Positions 1-12,319 of a DNA stretch of 64,000 nucleotides are shown piece after piece. The stretch's first letter is position 1. The number at the start of each line of letters is the position of its first letter. The translations under genes were made by a program, and so were the position numbers. The notes under the pieces were generated by a model. The model did no database searches and was not told where the DNA came from. It worked only from the letters and a program-made list of their open reading frames with translations. The DNA lies in the NCBI GenBank assembly GCA_030068075.1, contig CM057839.1, positions 22,733,167 to 22,797,166 on the forward strand. The letters are read 5' to 3'. This DNA comes from Paguma larvata. Its lineage: Eukaryota > Chordata > Mammalia > Carnivora > Viverridae.

Positions 1-1616
1 CAAACTAAAATTCTAGTTTCATTAGACTATAAAACATACAGCGCCTCATTTATTTTCTCTATTAGTAACTTTTTTAATTTTATGCTATGAAAAATTAAAT
101 GCTGAAATGCATTACTCTTTTCTTTTTATAAAATATAGTTGCTAAAAAATATTGACTTCTATTGCTCTGTGCTATTATGCTAGGAGTAAGGAAAATGTAT
201 TCCATGTTACTTCAATACTATCTGACAAAATATATATATGCCTTTAACAGCTGATGATGTTTAAGGAAGTGCATTTTTCAACTGGACTATAAATTCAGGT
301 TACTCTCAGATGCTACAGTTTCCCCTCTTCTGATATTGAAATTGTGAATAGGTAATAATTTAATATCCTATCGATTTTTAACTGGCAGATCTCACAGTTC
401 TAATATAATATACTCAAATTCCTGCCTAGACCTGAAACACCTCTTTCCCTAGTTAGGTGCTGCCCTCTAAAGATGGTCTCAAATTATTTTCAACTGGAAA
501 TCAATTTTTTTTAAATGTTGCTGTCTTTCTGGATATAACAGGTAATTTTCTACTTTGAACAGTGTCTTATAATTATAGATAGAATTACAATTTTTTGGAA
601 ACTCTATATGAATAAAAAAGCAGTCTTTACTGACTTTTTAAAAAATGAATTGCTAATAAATAGTTTTATGTTATTAACATAATACACTATTTTATTTTAC
701 TTAACATAAGATAATAAAATGTCTTTTTTGAGAAATGATTATAATAAATAGAGTCAATTATTAATAGTATGATTTATAAGAATTTACTTACAGGTTATTA
801 TACATGCTAGATATATATGTAAATATTTTTAAATATACTTTGAAATATTTTGTGACATTAGTTTTTGAAAACACATCAAATTTATATGTTAGAAAAATAG
901 ACAAACATCATAAAGAGAGTACTGAAACTACCTTCGGTAGTATGGTGAATATATAGTGGCATATATATTCATTGTTTAAGAAATCTGTTCAACAGTTTTA
1001 ATTGGGAGATACGGTATCAAGTGAAAATTTCATGAGCTAATGTCATAGAAGGATTTTCTTTGGGGACAGTGTGAATTATTTTTTAAAAGATCCTATTTTA
1101 TGCTTTTAAAATGCTGACTTATAGACAATACCCTGAATTTATATACATGATATCATGCTGCTTTGGAGTGTTATAATACATACTCTAAGTTCTGGGTTTA
1201 ATCTTACTAGACATTTTCAACTAAGATGGTATTTTTTTACTTTAATACTCAGTTTCAAGAAAATTAATTGGATGATTTTCAACTTTTGAAAAAATATTAT
1301 CAAAAAGCCTCCACTATATTTTAACTGATGAGAAATTTCAATTATTCAATAAATACTATTCATAAAATGTGTAACAAACTATAAACTTAGTGGACTGATT
1401 GACTTGTGTCATAAATATGTCTATCATACACATAAAAAAGTAATTTAAAATTAATTAGCAAACTGAATTTTAAGAAAATAACTTTGCATATTCATACTAA
1501 AAGGTATTTTACCTACCTGAAACTTTATTAAAATAACACTATCTGCACAAATTCAAAGAAAATGTTAGTTCTACTTTATGATGTGTAGGTTATTTTAGTA
1601 AAAATTTTAATAAGAT
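1..1616. other. AT-rich intergenic sequence, no gene seen
   Basis: No open frame, RNA gene or repeat family is recognisable. The stretch is strongly AT-rich with stop codons in every frame. It probably contains decayed repeats too old to see by eye. Confidence 0.6.
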
Positions 1617-1795
1617 GTGTTTTTTTAATTTGAGTATAATTGAACATAGTGTTACATTACTTTAGGTGTACAACATAGTTATTAGACAACTCTATACCTT
1701 CATGCTATGCTCACCACAAGTGTATGTACCATCTGTCACTGTACAATGCTATAACAATACCATTGAATGAGTTTCCTCTGCTGTAGTGAATAGAT
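1617..1795 (-). mobile_element. L1 LINE 3'-end fragment
   Basis: The + strand starts with a T-run and continues with phrases typical of an L1 3' UTR read in reverse ('GGTGTACAACATAGTTATT', 'TATGCTCACCACAAGTGTA', 'ACCATCTGTCACTGTACAA'). The T-run on the left is the poly(A) tail of a minus-strand insertion. It is a short, 5'-truncated, non-coding piece. The subfamily is uncertain. Confidence 0.75.
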
Positions 1796-2382
1796 GGTTT
1801 TAAGCAGTTAGAATACATATTACATTAAAGAAAAAGAAAATTAAGTGAGAAAAATCTACATATTCATGTTACCTAATAGTTAGATTTGGATACCTTTTTC
1901 TAAAATCAAGTCTTAAATTATTAATCTTATCTATCTACACCAAGCTGGAGAAATTACATTTGTAACTTGGTAAAGTCAACAGAAACAATTCTGAAATACT
2001 GTATACAAATTCAAATATTAAACTCTTAAAACTTGACTGAACTTCATCATATCTCTATGTGTGTATGTGGTGTGTGTGTGTGTGTGTGTGTTTCTAAGAA
2101 AGCTAAAACTTATATCATAAGTAATTAGTGGACCTGGACTTTATGATGACATTTGAGAATAGAAGTTAAAAAACTATATTCTGAGGTCAAACAAAACATA
2201 GGAAAGGAAAAATAAAATTAATTTGTTATAAAGTGTTGCTTTCATTTAAATATTTTGATTATCATCAAGTAACTTAATATTAAGTCCTTTCCTCTCTGTC
2301 TCTGTGTCTCTTTTTCTTTGTCTAGTACATACACCGAGCACTACTATTGAAAAAATAAATGATCTCCATAAATCTAAGTGCA
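1796..2382. repeat. Intergenic with a (TG)n microsatellite at 2057-2092
   Basis: The only structured element is a TG dinucleotide run, slightly interrupted at its start. The remainder is AT-rich with nothing recognisable. Confidence 0.7.
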
Positions 2383-2582
2383 GGGGCACCTGGATGGTTC
2401 AGTCCCTTAAGCCGGTCATGATCTCAGGTCATAATCTCATGGGTTTGTGGGATTGAACCACATGTCAGGCTCTGTGCTGACAGTGTGGAGCCTGTTTGGG
2501 ATTCTCCCTCTCTCTCTCTCTCTGCCTCTCCCCTGCCTGCGTGTGCTCTCTCTCTCTCTCAAGATAATAAACTTAAAAAAAA
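2383..2582 (+). mobile_element. CanSINE (tRNA-Lys-derived SINE)
   Basis: The element has a tRNA-like head ('GGGGCACCTGGATGGTTCAG'), a body with 'GCTCTGTGCTGACAGTG', a CT-rich microsatellite and an A-rich tail. Direct repeats CTAAGTG flank it (2374-2380 and 2585-2591), consistent with a target-site duplication. The copy is non-coding. This family is restricted to Carnivora, and the body sequence is the feline type. Confidence 0.9.
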
Positions 2583-2734
2583 TGCTAAGTGTAACTGTAT
2601 AATCATTCTGTGTCCATGTCCACCTGTCAACTGATAAAACAAATGCATAATAATCTATTGGTCTAAAAATCTAATAAGTTTTTTGAAGTATATAAAATGT
2701 ATTTGCTTAACAGTTTAGAATTTATAACACACCA

Positions 2735-2860
2735 AGCATATATTACTCCTTTTATTTTCCCAATAATATGTGAGCTAGATATTATTGTCAACTCCATTTT
2801 TTAGGTGTAGGAATTGATACATAAAATGTCTAAGTGACTTATTCACATTTAATAGAAGTA
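2735..2860 (-). mobile_element. MIR SINE fragment
   Basis: On the minus strand the order of motifs fits a MIR core and 3' part: the + strand reads like 'tattattgtcaactccattttttaggtg' (degraded 'ttattatccccattttacag') followed by 'taagtgacttattcacatt' (degraded 'taagtaacttgcccaaggtcac'). It is an ancient mammal-wide SINE, heavily diverged. Confidence 0.55.
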
Positions 2861-2861
2861 A

Positions 2862-4044
2862 AAAGAAAAAACTCAATTACACACACAAAAAAAATCCACT
2901 TACTTCTTTCAACTTTCCAAAGAAGTGGTAATTATTTCTCTCATTTATTTTGTTAAAAGAATTAAATTATATAGATTTTTATGCATTATGTAAACACTAG
3001 CAATTCAAAAACTACTTAATTTGTATAAGAGCTGGATGCAGTAAGTTTACTGCAAGTATTTCTGAATGAAATAGACCAATTTTTCTCCCATTTGAAATTC
3101 TTAGCCAAGAAACATTTTATTAGAAAAGTAAAGTATAAGGTTATTCTGCTCACTCTATGAAGAAGATTAAACAGCTACTGTATAAAAGCATTAGGGATGA
3201 GATTACTTTAAATCCAGAAAAGAACTTTAGACAGCTCATAATAGATTGGTTCTAAACATAAGTAGGCAGGAAGCTAAAAACAAACTCAAGATTGATTTAG
3301 TTGTAGAACTAGCTGCAAGATAAGAACAAGACAATAATACTAAATTTCTAAAGCTTGGCAAGAGGTTATAGGTGTTTTGTACATTACTGAATACTGATCA
3401 ATTTTTATCTGTTTATAAAAAAAGAGTTTAAAAAGCACATGGTAATAAAATTACTGGGACTGCTGAAATAATCTTACCGACAAACAATGCATCCTTATGC
3501 ATTGCTTCAAATAATAAATTTCTATGAATAAATCAAACCTAATAAAATGATTTGTAGTTATAGGTTTTAGTTATAATACTCAATAACTAGTCTTTCAGAA
3601 GGAAATACATTCAACCTCCAATAAAAACCTGACAGTATTATTTTATAATTCAAAAGAAAAAGGCATAACTGTTACCTTAAGGACATTTATTTTACGTGAA
3701 TTTCTTGAAGTATCCCTTTCTTCAAATGGCAATAATTATATTGAGAGCTTAAGATATGTTAACTACAAAGTAGTGACAAAAAAGAAAAAAAAACAAAACA
3801 GAAAACAAAAACATGTTTTGTTTTGCTCACAGATTTTAAATTCTAGTAAGGAGTTAGACATTAAGCTAAGTAAGTAAGTAAAACCTATACTGTGTTAGAT
3901 GATGATGTAAAATATAATAAAAAAGGAGAAAGTAAATTGTTATAGCGAGTTGCAGGCTGATTGCAGCTATAAATGTCATGGGCAGAGAAGGTCTCAATGA
4001 GAAGGTGAAATGAAAAACAAACAAGCAACAGACTAAGAGAAAAA
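2862..4044. other. AT-rich intergenic sequence, no gene seen
   Basis: No family was recognised. An A-rich stretch at about 3778-3812 is followed by a TTTTG-rich stretch, forming a weak imperfect inverted repeat. The short antisense open frames here are made of AT-rich sequence with no protein-like features. Confidence 0.55.
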
Positions 4045-4898
4045 AGTTGTAACACATATCTGATTAAAATCTCTAATACATCAATATTAAGATAAACATA
4101 AGAATAGAAATGGATAAAAGATATGAAGAAATATTTTGCTGATGAAAATATGCAAATGATTAATGGGGACATGAAAAGATACTCAACATCATTAGCAATT
4201 AGGGAAATGCAAATCAAAAACAACAATAAGAGACCATTTTCTACCTGTTAGCATGGCTATAATAATAATAAAGTATTGGATACGGTATAAAGAAATGGGA
4301 ACTCTCATACACTACTGGTGAGAATGTAAAATGGTATAGCCACTTTGCAAAATAATCACCAAGCACAAAATTACCAGACAGCCCAGAAATTCTAATTCTA
4401 GCTACAATCTTAAGAGGAACTTAAACATATTACCACAGTTTTGTACATGGATGTTTATAGGAACATTATTCAGAGTGGCCAAAGAATGGAAATAACCTAA
4501 ATTTTCATCAGTTGGTAAATAGTAAATTCCATTCAATGGAATACTATTTAGCAAAAAACAGAATAAGCTACTGATGCATGGTACCTCATTGAAGAATCTC
4601 AAAAACATTACATGAAATGAACAAGTCAGGTACATGAATCCATATGATATGATGACATATTATATGAAATGTCCAGCAAAGTCAAACTTACAAAAACAAA
4701 AATTAAATCAGTGTTCTCTTGAGTTTGGGCTGGAAACGGAGAGTGACTCTACATAGGTATGAGAGATCTTATTAGGGGAAGAAAATGTTCTAAAACTGAT
4801 TTGTGGTCATGGTTCCACTACTCAGTAAAGCCACTGAAATCATGTGAATGGGTATTATTATATGCAAAATATATCTCAATAAAGTTTTATTTTTAAAA
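4045..4898 (+). mobile_element. L1 LINE fragment (end of ORF2 plus 3' UTR)
   Basis: The sense strand follows the last part of L1 ORF2: 'CATGAAAAGATACTCAACAT', 'GGGAAATGCAAATCAAAA', 'GTGAGAATGTAAAATGGTAT', then 'CAATGGAATACTATTTAGC' and a 3' UTR ending 'ATATCTCAATAAAGTTTTA'. The reverse-transcriptase frame is broken by many stops and indels, so it is dead. The divergence suggests an old L1M-type copy. Confidence 0.8.
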
Positions 4899-4929
4899 GA
4901 CTGAAGATTATCCCATGTAAAGGTATAGA

Positions 4930-5110
4930 AATGCCTTGTACAATGCAGTAGTCATTCGGCATATATGGCTATTTAAATTTAAACTAATTTAAATAAAATG
5001 AAATTAAAAATTAGATTTCTTGATGGTACTATCAGATTTCAAGTGCTCAGTAGCCATATGTGGCTAGTAACTACCCTATAGACAGCATACATGTACAGAC
5101 ATTATAGAGA
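4930..5110. mobile_element. hAT-Charlie-type non-autonomous DNA transposon remnant
   Basis: Phrases such as 'TTTCAAGTGCTCAGTAGCCA', 'CATATGTGGCTAGTAACTAC' and an AT-rich middle match, from memory, a common group of short hAT elements with 'GCCACATGTGGCTAGTGGCTACC' ends. The exact family and orientation are uncertain. It has no coding capacity. Confidence 0.55.
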
Positions 5111-5572
5111 CACACTACTGTGGAGAGCTAACTAACTGGAATGGTGGTAATGCAAATTAAGTATAATAAGGGATAGAGGGATTCAGGCAGGCTGGAGATG
5201 TATATAAATGATGATAATTATAAATTCTTGCAAAATTTAAACTGGGATATTAAGATTGTGGATATATCCACGTGGTGAGGTAAAAGTTGTAGTATCTGTG
5301 GCATATTGGTCCTGGTGGGGTATATGAATCTTCAGGGTCATGAGGGAATGAATGGTAAATATAAACAGTATGGGTGAAGATTAAGACATACAAAATTGAA
5401 ACTATGAAGATGATACCATTATTTGTAAAGACAGTTTCAGGAGTTGAAGGCTGTGGTAGGTGGTGGACTCTATCAATAAATAAAGGCCAAGTTTTGCAAG
5501 GGTCAACTAGAAGATACTAAAATCACCAACAATTAAAAGAGGAACTGTGTTGGAGAAAATGGCAATAAGAAG
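5111..5572. other. Intergenic, unclassified
   Basis: The sequence is slightly purine-rich with no recognisable gene or repeat. It may be the left part of an old repeat that continues beyond the SINE at 5586-5757, because the sequence character is similar on both sides. That is inference only. Confidence 0.4.
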
Positions 5573-5585
5573 GAAATAAAGTCTT

Positions 5586-5757
5586 TTTTCATGTTTATTT
5601 ATTTATTTCGAGAGAGAAAGAAAGAGAGACGTTTGAAGTGGGAGGGGCAGTGAGCACAGAGCCTGACATGGGGCTTGATCCCACTACTACAAGATCATGA
5701 CCTGAGCCAAAATCAAGAGTCAGAAACTCCACTGACTAAGCCACCCAGGTGGCCCTA
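5586..5757 (-). mobile_element. CanSINE, antisense
   Basis: The reverse complement gives the tRNA-like head (the + strand ends 'AAGCCACCCAGGTGGCCC') and the + strand begins with the T-rich complement of the tail. A perfect 13-bp target-site duplication GAAATAAAGTCTT lies at 5573-5585 and 5758-5770, so the copy is fairly young. Confidence 0.95.
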
Positions 5758-5770
5758 GAAATAAAGTCTT

Positions 5771-7261
5771 TAAGATGAAGTGTAATATCGCTTTTAGCAG
5801 AGAATTCCAACAAAAGCTTTAGTGGGTCTAGAGATTAGAACATGAAGATATGAGATTAAAAGGTGGGGATTTCTAGAAAGGACAAATGGAAAGTCATTTA
5901 AAAGCAGCAGTGGGAACAAGGATTGCTCTCCCATGCTTAGCCCCGTTGATAGAAGGTACAATGGAGATAGTCTATTTGAACAATCTAAAAGAAGAAGTGC
6001 TTTCTGGAGAGAAGCAGATTTCATTTACAGCCAGAAAATGTATATTCTCTAACATATTTTCCACTAAAAATATGTTGTGTCATTGCAATCTGATGTTAAT
6101 TGACCTTATTAATCTAAACTTCATACAGACTCATTCTACCAAAAGCATATCAAGGGGTAAAAGTCTGAGATTTTAAAAGGCCAAATCACAAATTTTATAT
6201 TATTTTATACTTACTTCCAAAGATCAAGAAGAGTATTGCTTCAACAGAGATAAACACCAAAAGACCTTCTTTTATACTGGAAATTGCACATTTTGTGTGT
6301 AAGCATAATGGTCTTATTCTACGGTTATGACTTGTAAAAAAGACGCATTTTTAAACATTCCTGAAACAGAAGCTGGGTTGTAAAATTATAAAGCATGTTC
6401 AGAGACCTCAAATTAGGTAATTTTTCAAAGTTTCTAAGGTTTTAAAATATTTCTGCTATGTATTCAAATCTGAAAAATGACATATTAAAAGTGAAACAAA
6501 ACTTCTAAGGAATATAACTGACATTTAATAGTCTTGGGTACTCATTGTCTAGAAAAAATAAATATGTTAAATGTAAAATCAAGTTAAATAAGTAGTAACT
6601 TATGAGATGACCTTAATTCAAACATCCAAATACCATATTTTAATATATATTTTAATATAATAAAATTATCCTACCAATTTCAGGATTTTTATTCATCTCA
6701 AATTTTCATCTCACAAAAATGATATAACTTTACTTTTTTAAATGAATATTCTGTATCTACAACTATTTATAATTATATACAACTTGGGGAATAAAACTTA
6801 TTTATATAAAGTAAACCCTGTTATCCCACTTAAGGTTTATTTTTTGGGTCTATAAAGATGCTAGATTAGGTGATGACTTCTATTCTTCTGCAGCATCTTC
6901 AAATAGAAAAGTCTCTAATTGGTGCCCTCTTGTTACCATGAATATGTTCTGAACATGTATATGAGGGCAAGGCCCTTGGTTACTGTACAATAACAAGATG
7001 GATGAAATCTGTGTTCTTGAATGAACAGTGAAACATATTTATCTCACCAACTTAGACTACTCTTCTCAGGTATATTACACATGAGAGAAATACGCTGTTA
7101 TACACTTTAGATTTTTTTGTACTCCCCCCCCCCAAAAAAAAAAAAAAGAGCTGGGGAAATGATATTTCCTTCCTGTGCTAAGAAACAAACTCACAATATT
7201 CTTGGGAAGAGTAAACTTTCACTGTTGATTGACTAATCGTTTACTATGTGACAGATTGAGA
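5771..7261. other. Intergenic; C/A homopolymer at 7123-7147
   Basis: No gene was recognised. A 96-codon frame at 5886-6176 has no protein-like features and is probably chance. A C-run joined to an A-run at 7123-7147 is the only simple repeat. Confidence 0.5.
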
Positions 7262-7960
7262 TAATTCACTTATACAATTCACCCAATTAAAATGTACATT
7301 TAAATAGTTTTTAGTATATTTACAAAGTTGTACAGCCAAGAACAAAATTAATTTAAAACATTTTCATTATACCAAAAAGAAACCCTTCCCCTTTGGAAGT
7401 CACAACAGACACCCTCTATTACCAGCTATAGGCAACAACTAGTCAACCCTTCCTCTGTCGTCATAGATTTGTCTATTCTTTATATTTCATATATATGGGA
7501 TCTTATAATTTGTGACCCTCTGTGAGTGGATTCTTGCACTTAGCATATTTTTAGGATTCATTCATGTTGTAGTATTTGTCAGTACTTCATTTCTTTTTAT
7601 GACAAATAGGGTATAGCTCATTTTATAGATCCATTTATCAGTTGGTGGACATTGGGTTGTCTTCACTTTTAGGTTCTTGTGAATAGTGCTACCATGAATA
7701 CTTCTGTGCAAATGTCTGTGTGAGTATATGTTTTCATTTACCTTGGGTATATCCCAAACAGTGGGATAGCTGGATCATGTGCTGACTCTACGTTTAACCT
7801 TTTTAGGGAAAGACGGATATTTTCCAAAGTGACTATAGCATTTTACATTCCCACTAGACATGGGAATATAATTTTCCACATCCTTGGATTTCCTGTCTCT
7901 TTGACCATAGTCGTCCTAGTGAGTTTGAAGTGGTATTTGATTACGGTAAGAATATATTTA
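7262..7960 (-). mobile_element. L1 LINE fragment (ORF2 end/3' UTR), antisense
   Basis: The + strand matches the reverse of an L1 3' region over about 700 bases: 'TTTAGTATATTTACAAAGTT', 'TTCATTCATGTTGTAGTATT', 'TCAGTTGGTGGACATTGGGT', 'TTTTCCAAAGTGACTATAGC', 'CATTTTACATTCCCACTAGA'. It carries many indels and is inactive. It is an old L1M-type copy; the subfamily was not assigned. Confidence 0.8.
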
Positions 7961-8227
7961 TTAAATCAACTTAGCCTTTACCCTAAACAATAAGCCTTTT
8001 TATCCTGATGGTCATTATAATTCTTGAAAGAGAACAAGAAAAATAAAATGGACACAGAAACAAGATAATAGTTGAAAGATATTGTTGCAAAAGATAAAGA
8101 AAAAAGTTGGCAGCTGGAAGGGTGACAAAAATTGAAGAGAAGTATTGACTTTTTTCTTTCATTTTTTGTGAGAAATATTTAAGTTAAAATGTATGATCTA
8201 GCATAGTTTTAAAATAATAATATAGGA

Positions 8228-8420
8228 TGGGTGCCTAGGTGGTTCAGTCGGTTAAGTGTCCAGTCATGATCTCACAGCACAGAACCTGGTGCTGACAGCT
8301 CAGCTCAGAACCTGCAGCCTCCTTCAGATTCTTTGTCTCCTTTTCTTTCTGCTCCTCCCCTGTTCATGCTCTATCTCTTTTTCAAAAATGAATAAACATT
8401 GAAGAAAATTAAAAAATAAT
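8228..8420 (+). mobile_element. CanSINE
   Basis: Head 'GGTGCCTAGGTGGTTCAGTC', body with a duplicated 'CAGCTCAG', then a CT-rich stretch and an AATAAA-type tail. The target-site duplication AATAATAATATAGGA is at 8213-8227 and 8421-8435. The region between head and body is shorter than usual. Confidence 0.92.
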
Positions 8421-8435
8421 AATAATAATATAGGA

Positions 8436-9203
8436 GATGAAGTAATGACCTACCTGCTGAAGGAACTCTTTGACTAGATGAAATCTTATTTACTTCAAAA
8501 GAACTAGCTTTGAGTCTACAGAGTTAATTTATAGTAATAAGAGAAATATAACATTTATAGCAGTAAGAGAAACTGTAAAACTTATAGGCACAAATGCCCA
8601 CAGAGTTCCTTTTAAAGAATTACTGACACTGCACATTTATTTCACAAGTTCATATACTCACTTCTCAGCTTTGAAATCTGATTGATTGTTTCCAGCATAA
8701 AATATTTATCACCAATATTACAGATAAACTAGATTTTAATAAATTGCATATAATATTTTTCCTTCTTATCCTGAACTGCATTTCAGATAAATTAGATACA
8801 ACGACCTGAAAATTTCTCTCTTTGCTTCCAGGTAATCAGGATCTGTTTTTCCCTAGATCACTATTCTCATATCTCTTTTGCTAATCACCTTTAATTAGTC
8901 TGTTAAAAGTTTCTTTTCTTTAAGGCTCACTCTTGAGTTATCTTTGAAATATCTCCCTGACCCTCTCTCTCCTTTTTTCCTGAATTCCAAAATCTTTTTA
9001 GATAATCCCCTATTATACTCATACAAATTATCCAGGAGACTATATTTCTAAGCTGAAACATGACATGCACATCCTAGGATTCCTACTAGGGCATTTATAT
9101 CTAGAGGAAATCTAAGTGTTAAAATAGAGCCAAACATTATAAGCTTTCTCAATAAATAACACCTCTATCCACCTAGTTAAGTCAAAAATGTACATCAATT
9201 ATA
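8436..9203. other. Intergenic, nothing recognised
   Basis: This is AT-rich sequence without an open frame of note or a recognisable repeat. Confidence 0.5.
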
Positions 9204-9410
9204 GATGACTGGATGGCTCAGGTGGTTAAGTGTCTGACTTTGGCTGAGGTGATGATCTCATGGTTGGTGAGTTTGAGCCCCACACTGGGCTCTGTGCTGA
9301 CAGGTTGGAACCTGCTTTGGATTCTGTGTCTTCCTCTTTTGCCCCTCCCCCACTCATGCTCTTTCTCTCTCTGTCTCTCAAAAATGAATAAATGTTAAAA
9401 TTTTTAATAA
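9204..9410 (+). mobile_element. CanSINE
   Basis: Head 'GGATGGCTCAGGTGGTTAAG', 'GCTCTGTGCTGACAGGTTGG' body, CT-rich stretch and AT-rich tail. No clear target-site duplication was found, so the borders are approximate. Confidence 0.9.
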
Positions 9411-10329
9411 TAAAAATTAAAAAAATATGTCCTTTAACATTGCACTTTTCATCAATAATTATCTAGAAAATAATTTTAAGGACTATTTTTGCCATTTCAT
9501 TCAATTACTGATTCATTTATATATATGACTGAATATATAATATATATTCTATATATAGTCTATATATATTTAATCAGTACATCAATCTAAAATATTCTAT
9601 ATACAAATATTATATATATATAAATGCATTTTATATTTTACATATCTATATAAATGTCCTTAAGGCTTGTTCTAAAATTATAATATACTTCTTTACTTCT
9701 ATTTGAACAATATGAAGGTTCAGGTACGAGGAATAGCCTTCCCCATTAAAGTAACACATATGTGCGTATTCATGAACATGATTTTAAGGGCACTGATAAA
9801 CTGGCATGAAAATAAAGAATCCATTAATTCCAAAGTGAAATGAAATAAAATTAAGAAAATGTCATATAATTTAATCCAAAAGGTGGTTTTAGAATTGAGA
9901 GTATAAGTGAGCTCTGGAGACCATATATTTCTGCTGTAACTGGTGAGCAGTATAAGGGAAAAAAGAATAAACATAGTCTACCCAAGTGGGTAATCTAATA
10001 AAACACACAGCATAAGCCTAGCTTTCAACTCTCTAATCTATCATTGTAAAAATGAATGATTAAACAAACAAACAAACAAACAAGCGAACAGACAACAACC
10101 TCTGAATAAGGTAACTGCAAAATTTTCTGTATTGTTTTCAGTGCTGAAGTGTGGGGCAGAAACATAAGTTGAAAGCAACAAACAAACATTTCTGCTAGGA
10201 ACTGATGAACACAAAATCAGACTTCACACATTATTCATTTTTTCACAGTGGGTGTGAGATTCTAAAATATCCAACTAGAATATTTAATTTTATTTGGTTT
10301 TGTGTCGGTAGCACTCCCACCTCAAATAA
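9411..10329. repeat. Intergenic with AT-rich low-complexity (9515-9655) and (AAAC)n (10062-10085)
   Basis: Alternating TA stretches dominate 9515-9655 and an AAAC tetranucleotide array lies at 10062-10085. Otherwise nothing is recognised; the antisense frame at 9720-9974 looks like a chance frame. Confidence 0.6.
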
Positions 10330-11560
10330 GTGGTAAAGCAAACACACCTCCACCCACAGAAACTAAAATTCTACTCAGCACTCACTACATTACTACCAGA
10401 AAACTTTCATAAAAATAAGTTCTCAAACCCCCAAGAAACCAAGGTCACAGGAGTAAAAATCATTAGGGAAAAAAAAAAAAAAAAGACAATACAAGAAGGG
10501 CATTGATACTTCCAGATATTGGAGGTATCACTCAGAAAACACCAAAGGACAATGTTTTATACACTTAGGAAGAAACAAGAAGTTAAAATATATAAACTAG
10601 GAATCAAAGAGTATAGATGAAACACAAACAGAACTTCCAGATAAAATATGCAATAACAAATTAAAATTAACTGAAGATTTTGCACATCAGAAGATATAAT
10701 TATGAGCTAAAGTTAAAACTGAAGAAATGATGCAGAATACGTTTCAAAGAGAAAATGAGATGTAAAGCAGAAGTTTAAAGGTTTGTAATGAAAGGAAAAT
10801 CTAATAAATTATGATCAAAATAAGCAACACACATACACACATACACACGCAGGCACAGCAGTGCAGATACAGATCTGGACACTTTCTAGTTTAACTCAGA
10901 ACACCAAAGAAAAAATAGAGATTATCTTCAGACGAATGGCTATTACATACACATCTAGGTTCTCAAAGGCAACAGTGGAAAACAGAATATAGTGTCGTCA
11001 CAATTAAGCTGCCAGTAAATAATTAAATACCTAATAAAAATACAAAGATACAACTAAGTCAACAATGATGGAAAAATGAATACATTTTCAAACAATATCA
11101 AACCAAAACAGAGAACTGACCACTAAAAGTAATAGCATTCTAAAGGAACTTTGAATTAAATGAAATTCTAGGGGTGCCTGGGTGGCTCAGTCAGTTAAAC
11201 ATCTGATTTATCTCACAGTTCCTGAGTTTGAGCCCCACGTTGGGCTCTGTGCTGACAGCTCAGAGCCCGGAGCCTGCTTAGGATTCTGTGTCTCCCTCTC
11301 TCTCTGCCCCTCCCCAGCTCATGCTCTGTCTCTCTCCCTCAAAAATAAATAAACATTAAATTTAAAAAATAAATAAATAAGGTAAGTAAATAAATGAAAT
11401 TCTAAAGAAGTGTTTCAGGCAGGCAGAAAGAAAATTTCATATGGTATGTCTGGGATGTAAAAAGGAAGGCAGAGCATTGTACTGGGAAGAGTGTTGGAGA
11501 CGGTGAGCCAAAAGTGATTGTTTTGAATGACATAGTAATAACTTATTGCTGTTAAAAAAT
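10330..11560 (+). mobile_element. Old HAL1/L1M-type LINE remnant, interrupted by a SINE
   Basis: The sense strand is A-rich and follows, in degraded form, the LINE section with 'TTCTCAAAGGCAACAGTGGA', 'CACCAAAGAAAAAATAGAG', an A-rich spacer, and 'TTTCAGGCAGGCAGAAAGAA' leading to 'GTCTGGGATGTAAAAAGGA'. The order fits the ORF2/HAL1 3' part. The CanSINE at 11171-11390 splits it. An (AC)n-rich patch lies at about 10827-10855. Frames are destroyed. Confidence 0.55.
11171..11390 (+). mobile_element. CanSINE inserted in an old LINE
   Basis: This is a near-complete copy: 'GGGGTGCCTGGGTGGCTCAG' head, 'TGACAGCTCAGAGCCCGGAG' body, CT-rich stretch, AATAAA tail. A perfect 14-bp target-site duplication TAAATGAAATTCTA is at 11157-11170 and 11391-11404. 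Removing the SINE and one duplication copy rejoins the LINE sequence on both sides, which fixes the order of events. Confidence 0.95.
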
Positions 11561-12302
11561 ACCAGAGTAGCACTAAAATATTTTTTTAAAAATAATATAT
11601 TTATTTAGGTGACGATAATAGTAATGAGATATTCTAATATCTTTGTGTTCCAGAGAAACCAATAATATCAATTCCTATTACTATAGGTACAACAGTATCG
11701 ATGCATACACATTTTAGGCAGAGCGCTATTTGGCCACCAAAATATACTTTTTCTTATTTCAATAGGAATACAAAAAAATTACTTTTTTTACAAAGTAATT
11801 GTACTTTGTACAACTTTGTACCTTCGGTTTGGCAGAACAACGAGAAGGAAGGTATCAGGATTTTAGAATAATCTTGTGAAACACAGCTCTCATCTACCCA
11901 AACTGCTCTCATTCCATGAAACCATTACAGAAAACAAAACAAAATAAAAGCTCTATATTAAAAAGCCAAATCAAAACAAACACATAAGAAACTATTTTAT
12001 TCTAAAGTAAATTTGTTGTAGAGGTTTTCCTAATACTCTCTACAACACCATGTTAAAGTAGCTAAGGTTACAATTAAAATAGTAGACATAAAGTTTTACG
12101 TAAAATGTAAAGTAAGGCAAAGTGTAGCAGCACGCAAACAATAGAAATACATCTTAATTCATCCATAAATACAGTAAAGACATGTGAATAAACTTCTCAA
12201 TTAAAGAGGCAAAGATTATGAGTTTTAGGATTAAAATACACACACACAGACACACACATACACACACACGTTTACAGGAAACCGGTATCTAACGCAGGGC
12301 AT
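11561..12302. other. Intergenic; small hairpin at 11789-11810; (CA)n at about 12236-12270
   Basis: There is no gene. A 9-bp inverted repeat TACAAAGTA/TACTTTGTA with a 4-base spacer lies at 11789-11810, and an imperfect CA repeat at about 12236-12270. Confidence 0.6.
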
Positions 12303-12319
12303 AAGAAATTTAGATACAT

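Noticed and set aside
2383..2450. tRNA gene suggested by the SINE head sequences
   Set aside because: The heads derive from tRNA-Lys but are degraded, are followed by SINE body and tail, and are repeated across the window. None is a functional tRNA gene.
3778..3835. A-rich/T-rich inverted repeat
   Set aside because: It is imperfect and built from low-complexity AAAAC/GTTTT runs, so expected by chance.
3866..4635. Antisense frames of 63-113 codons
   Set aside because: They are AT-rich chance frames, partly the reverse of an L1 fragment, with low-complexity F/L/S/I-rich peptides.
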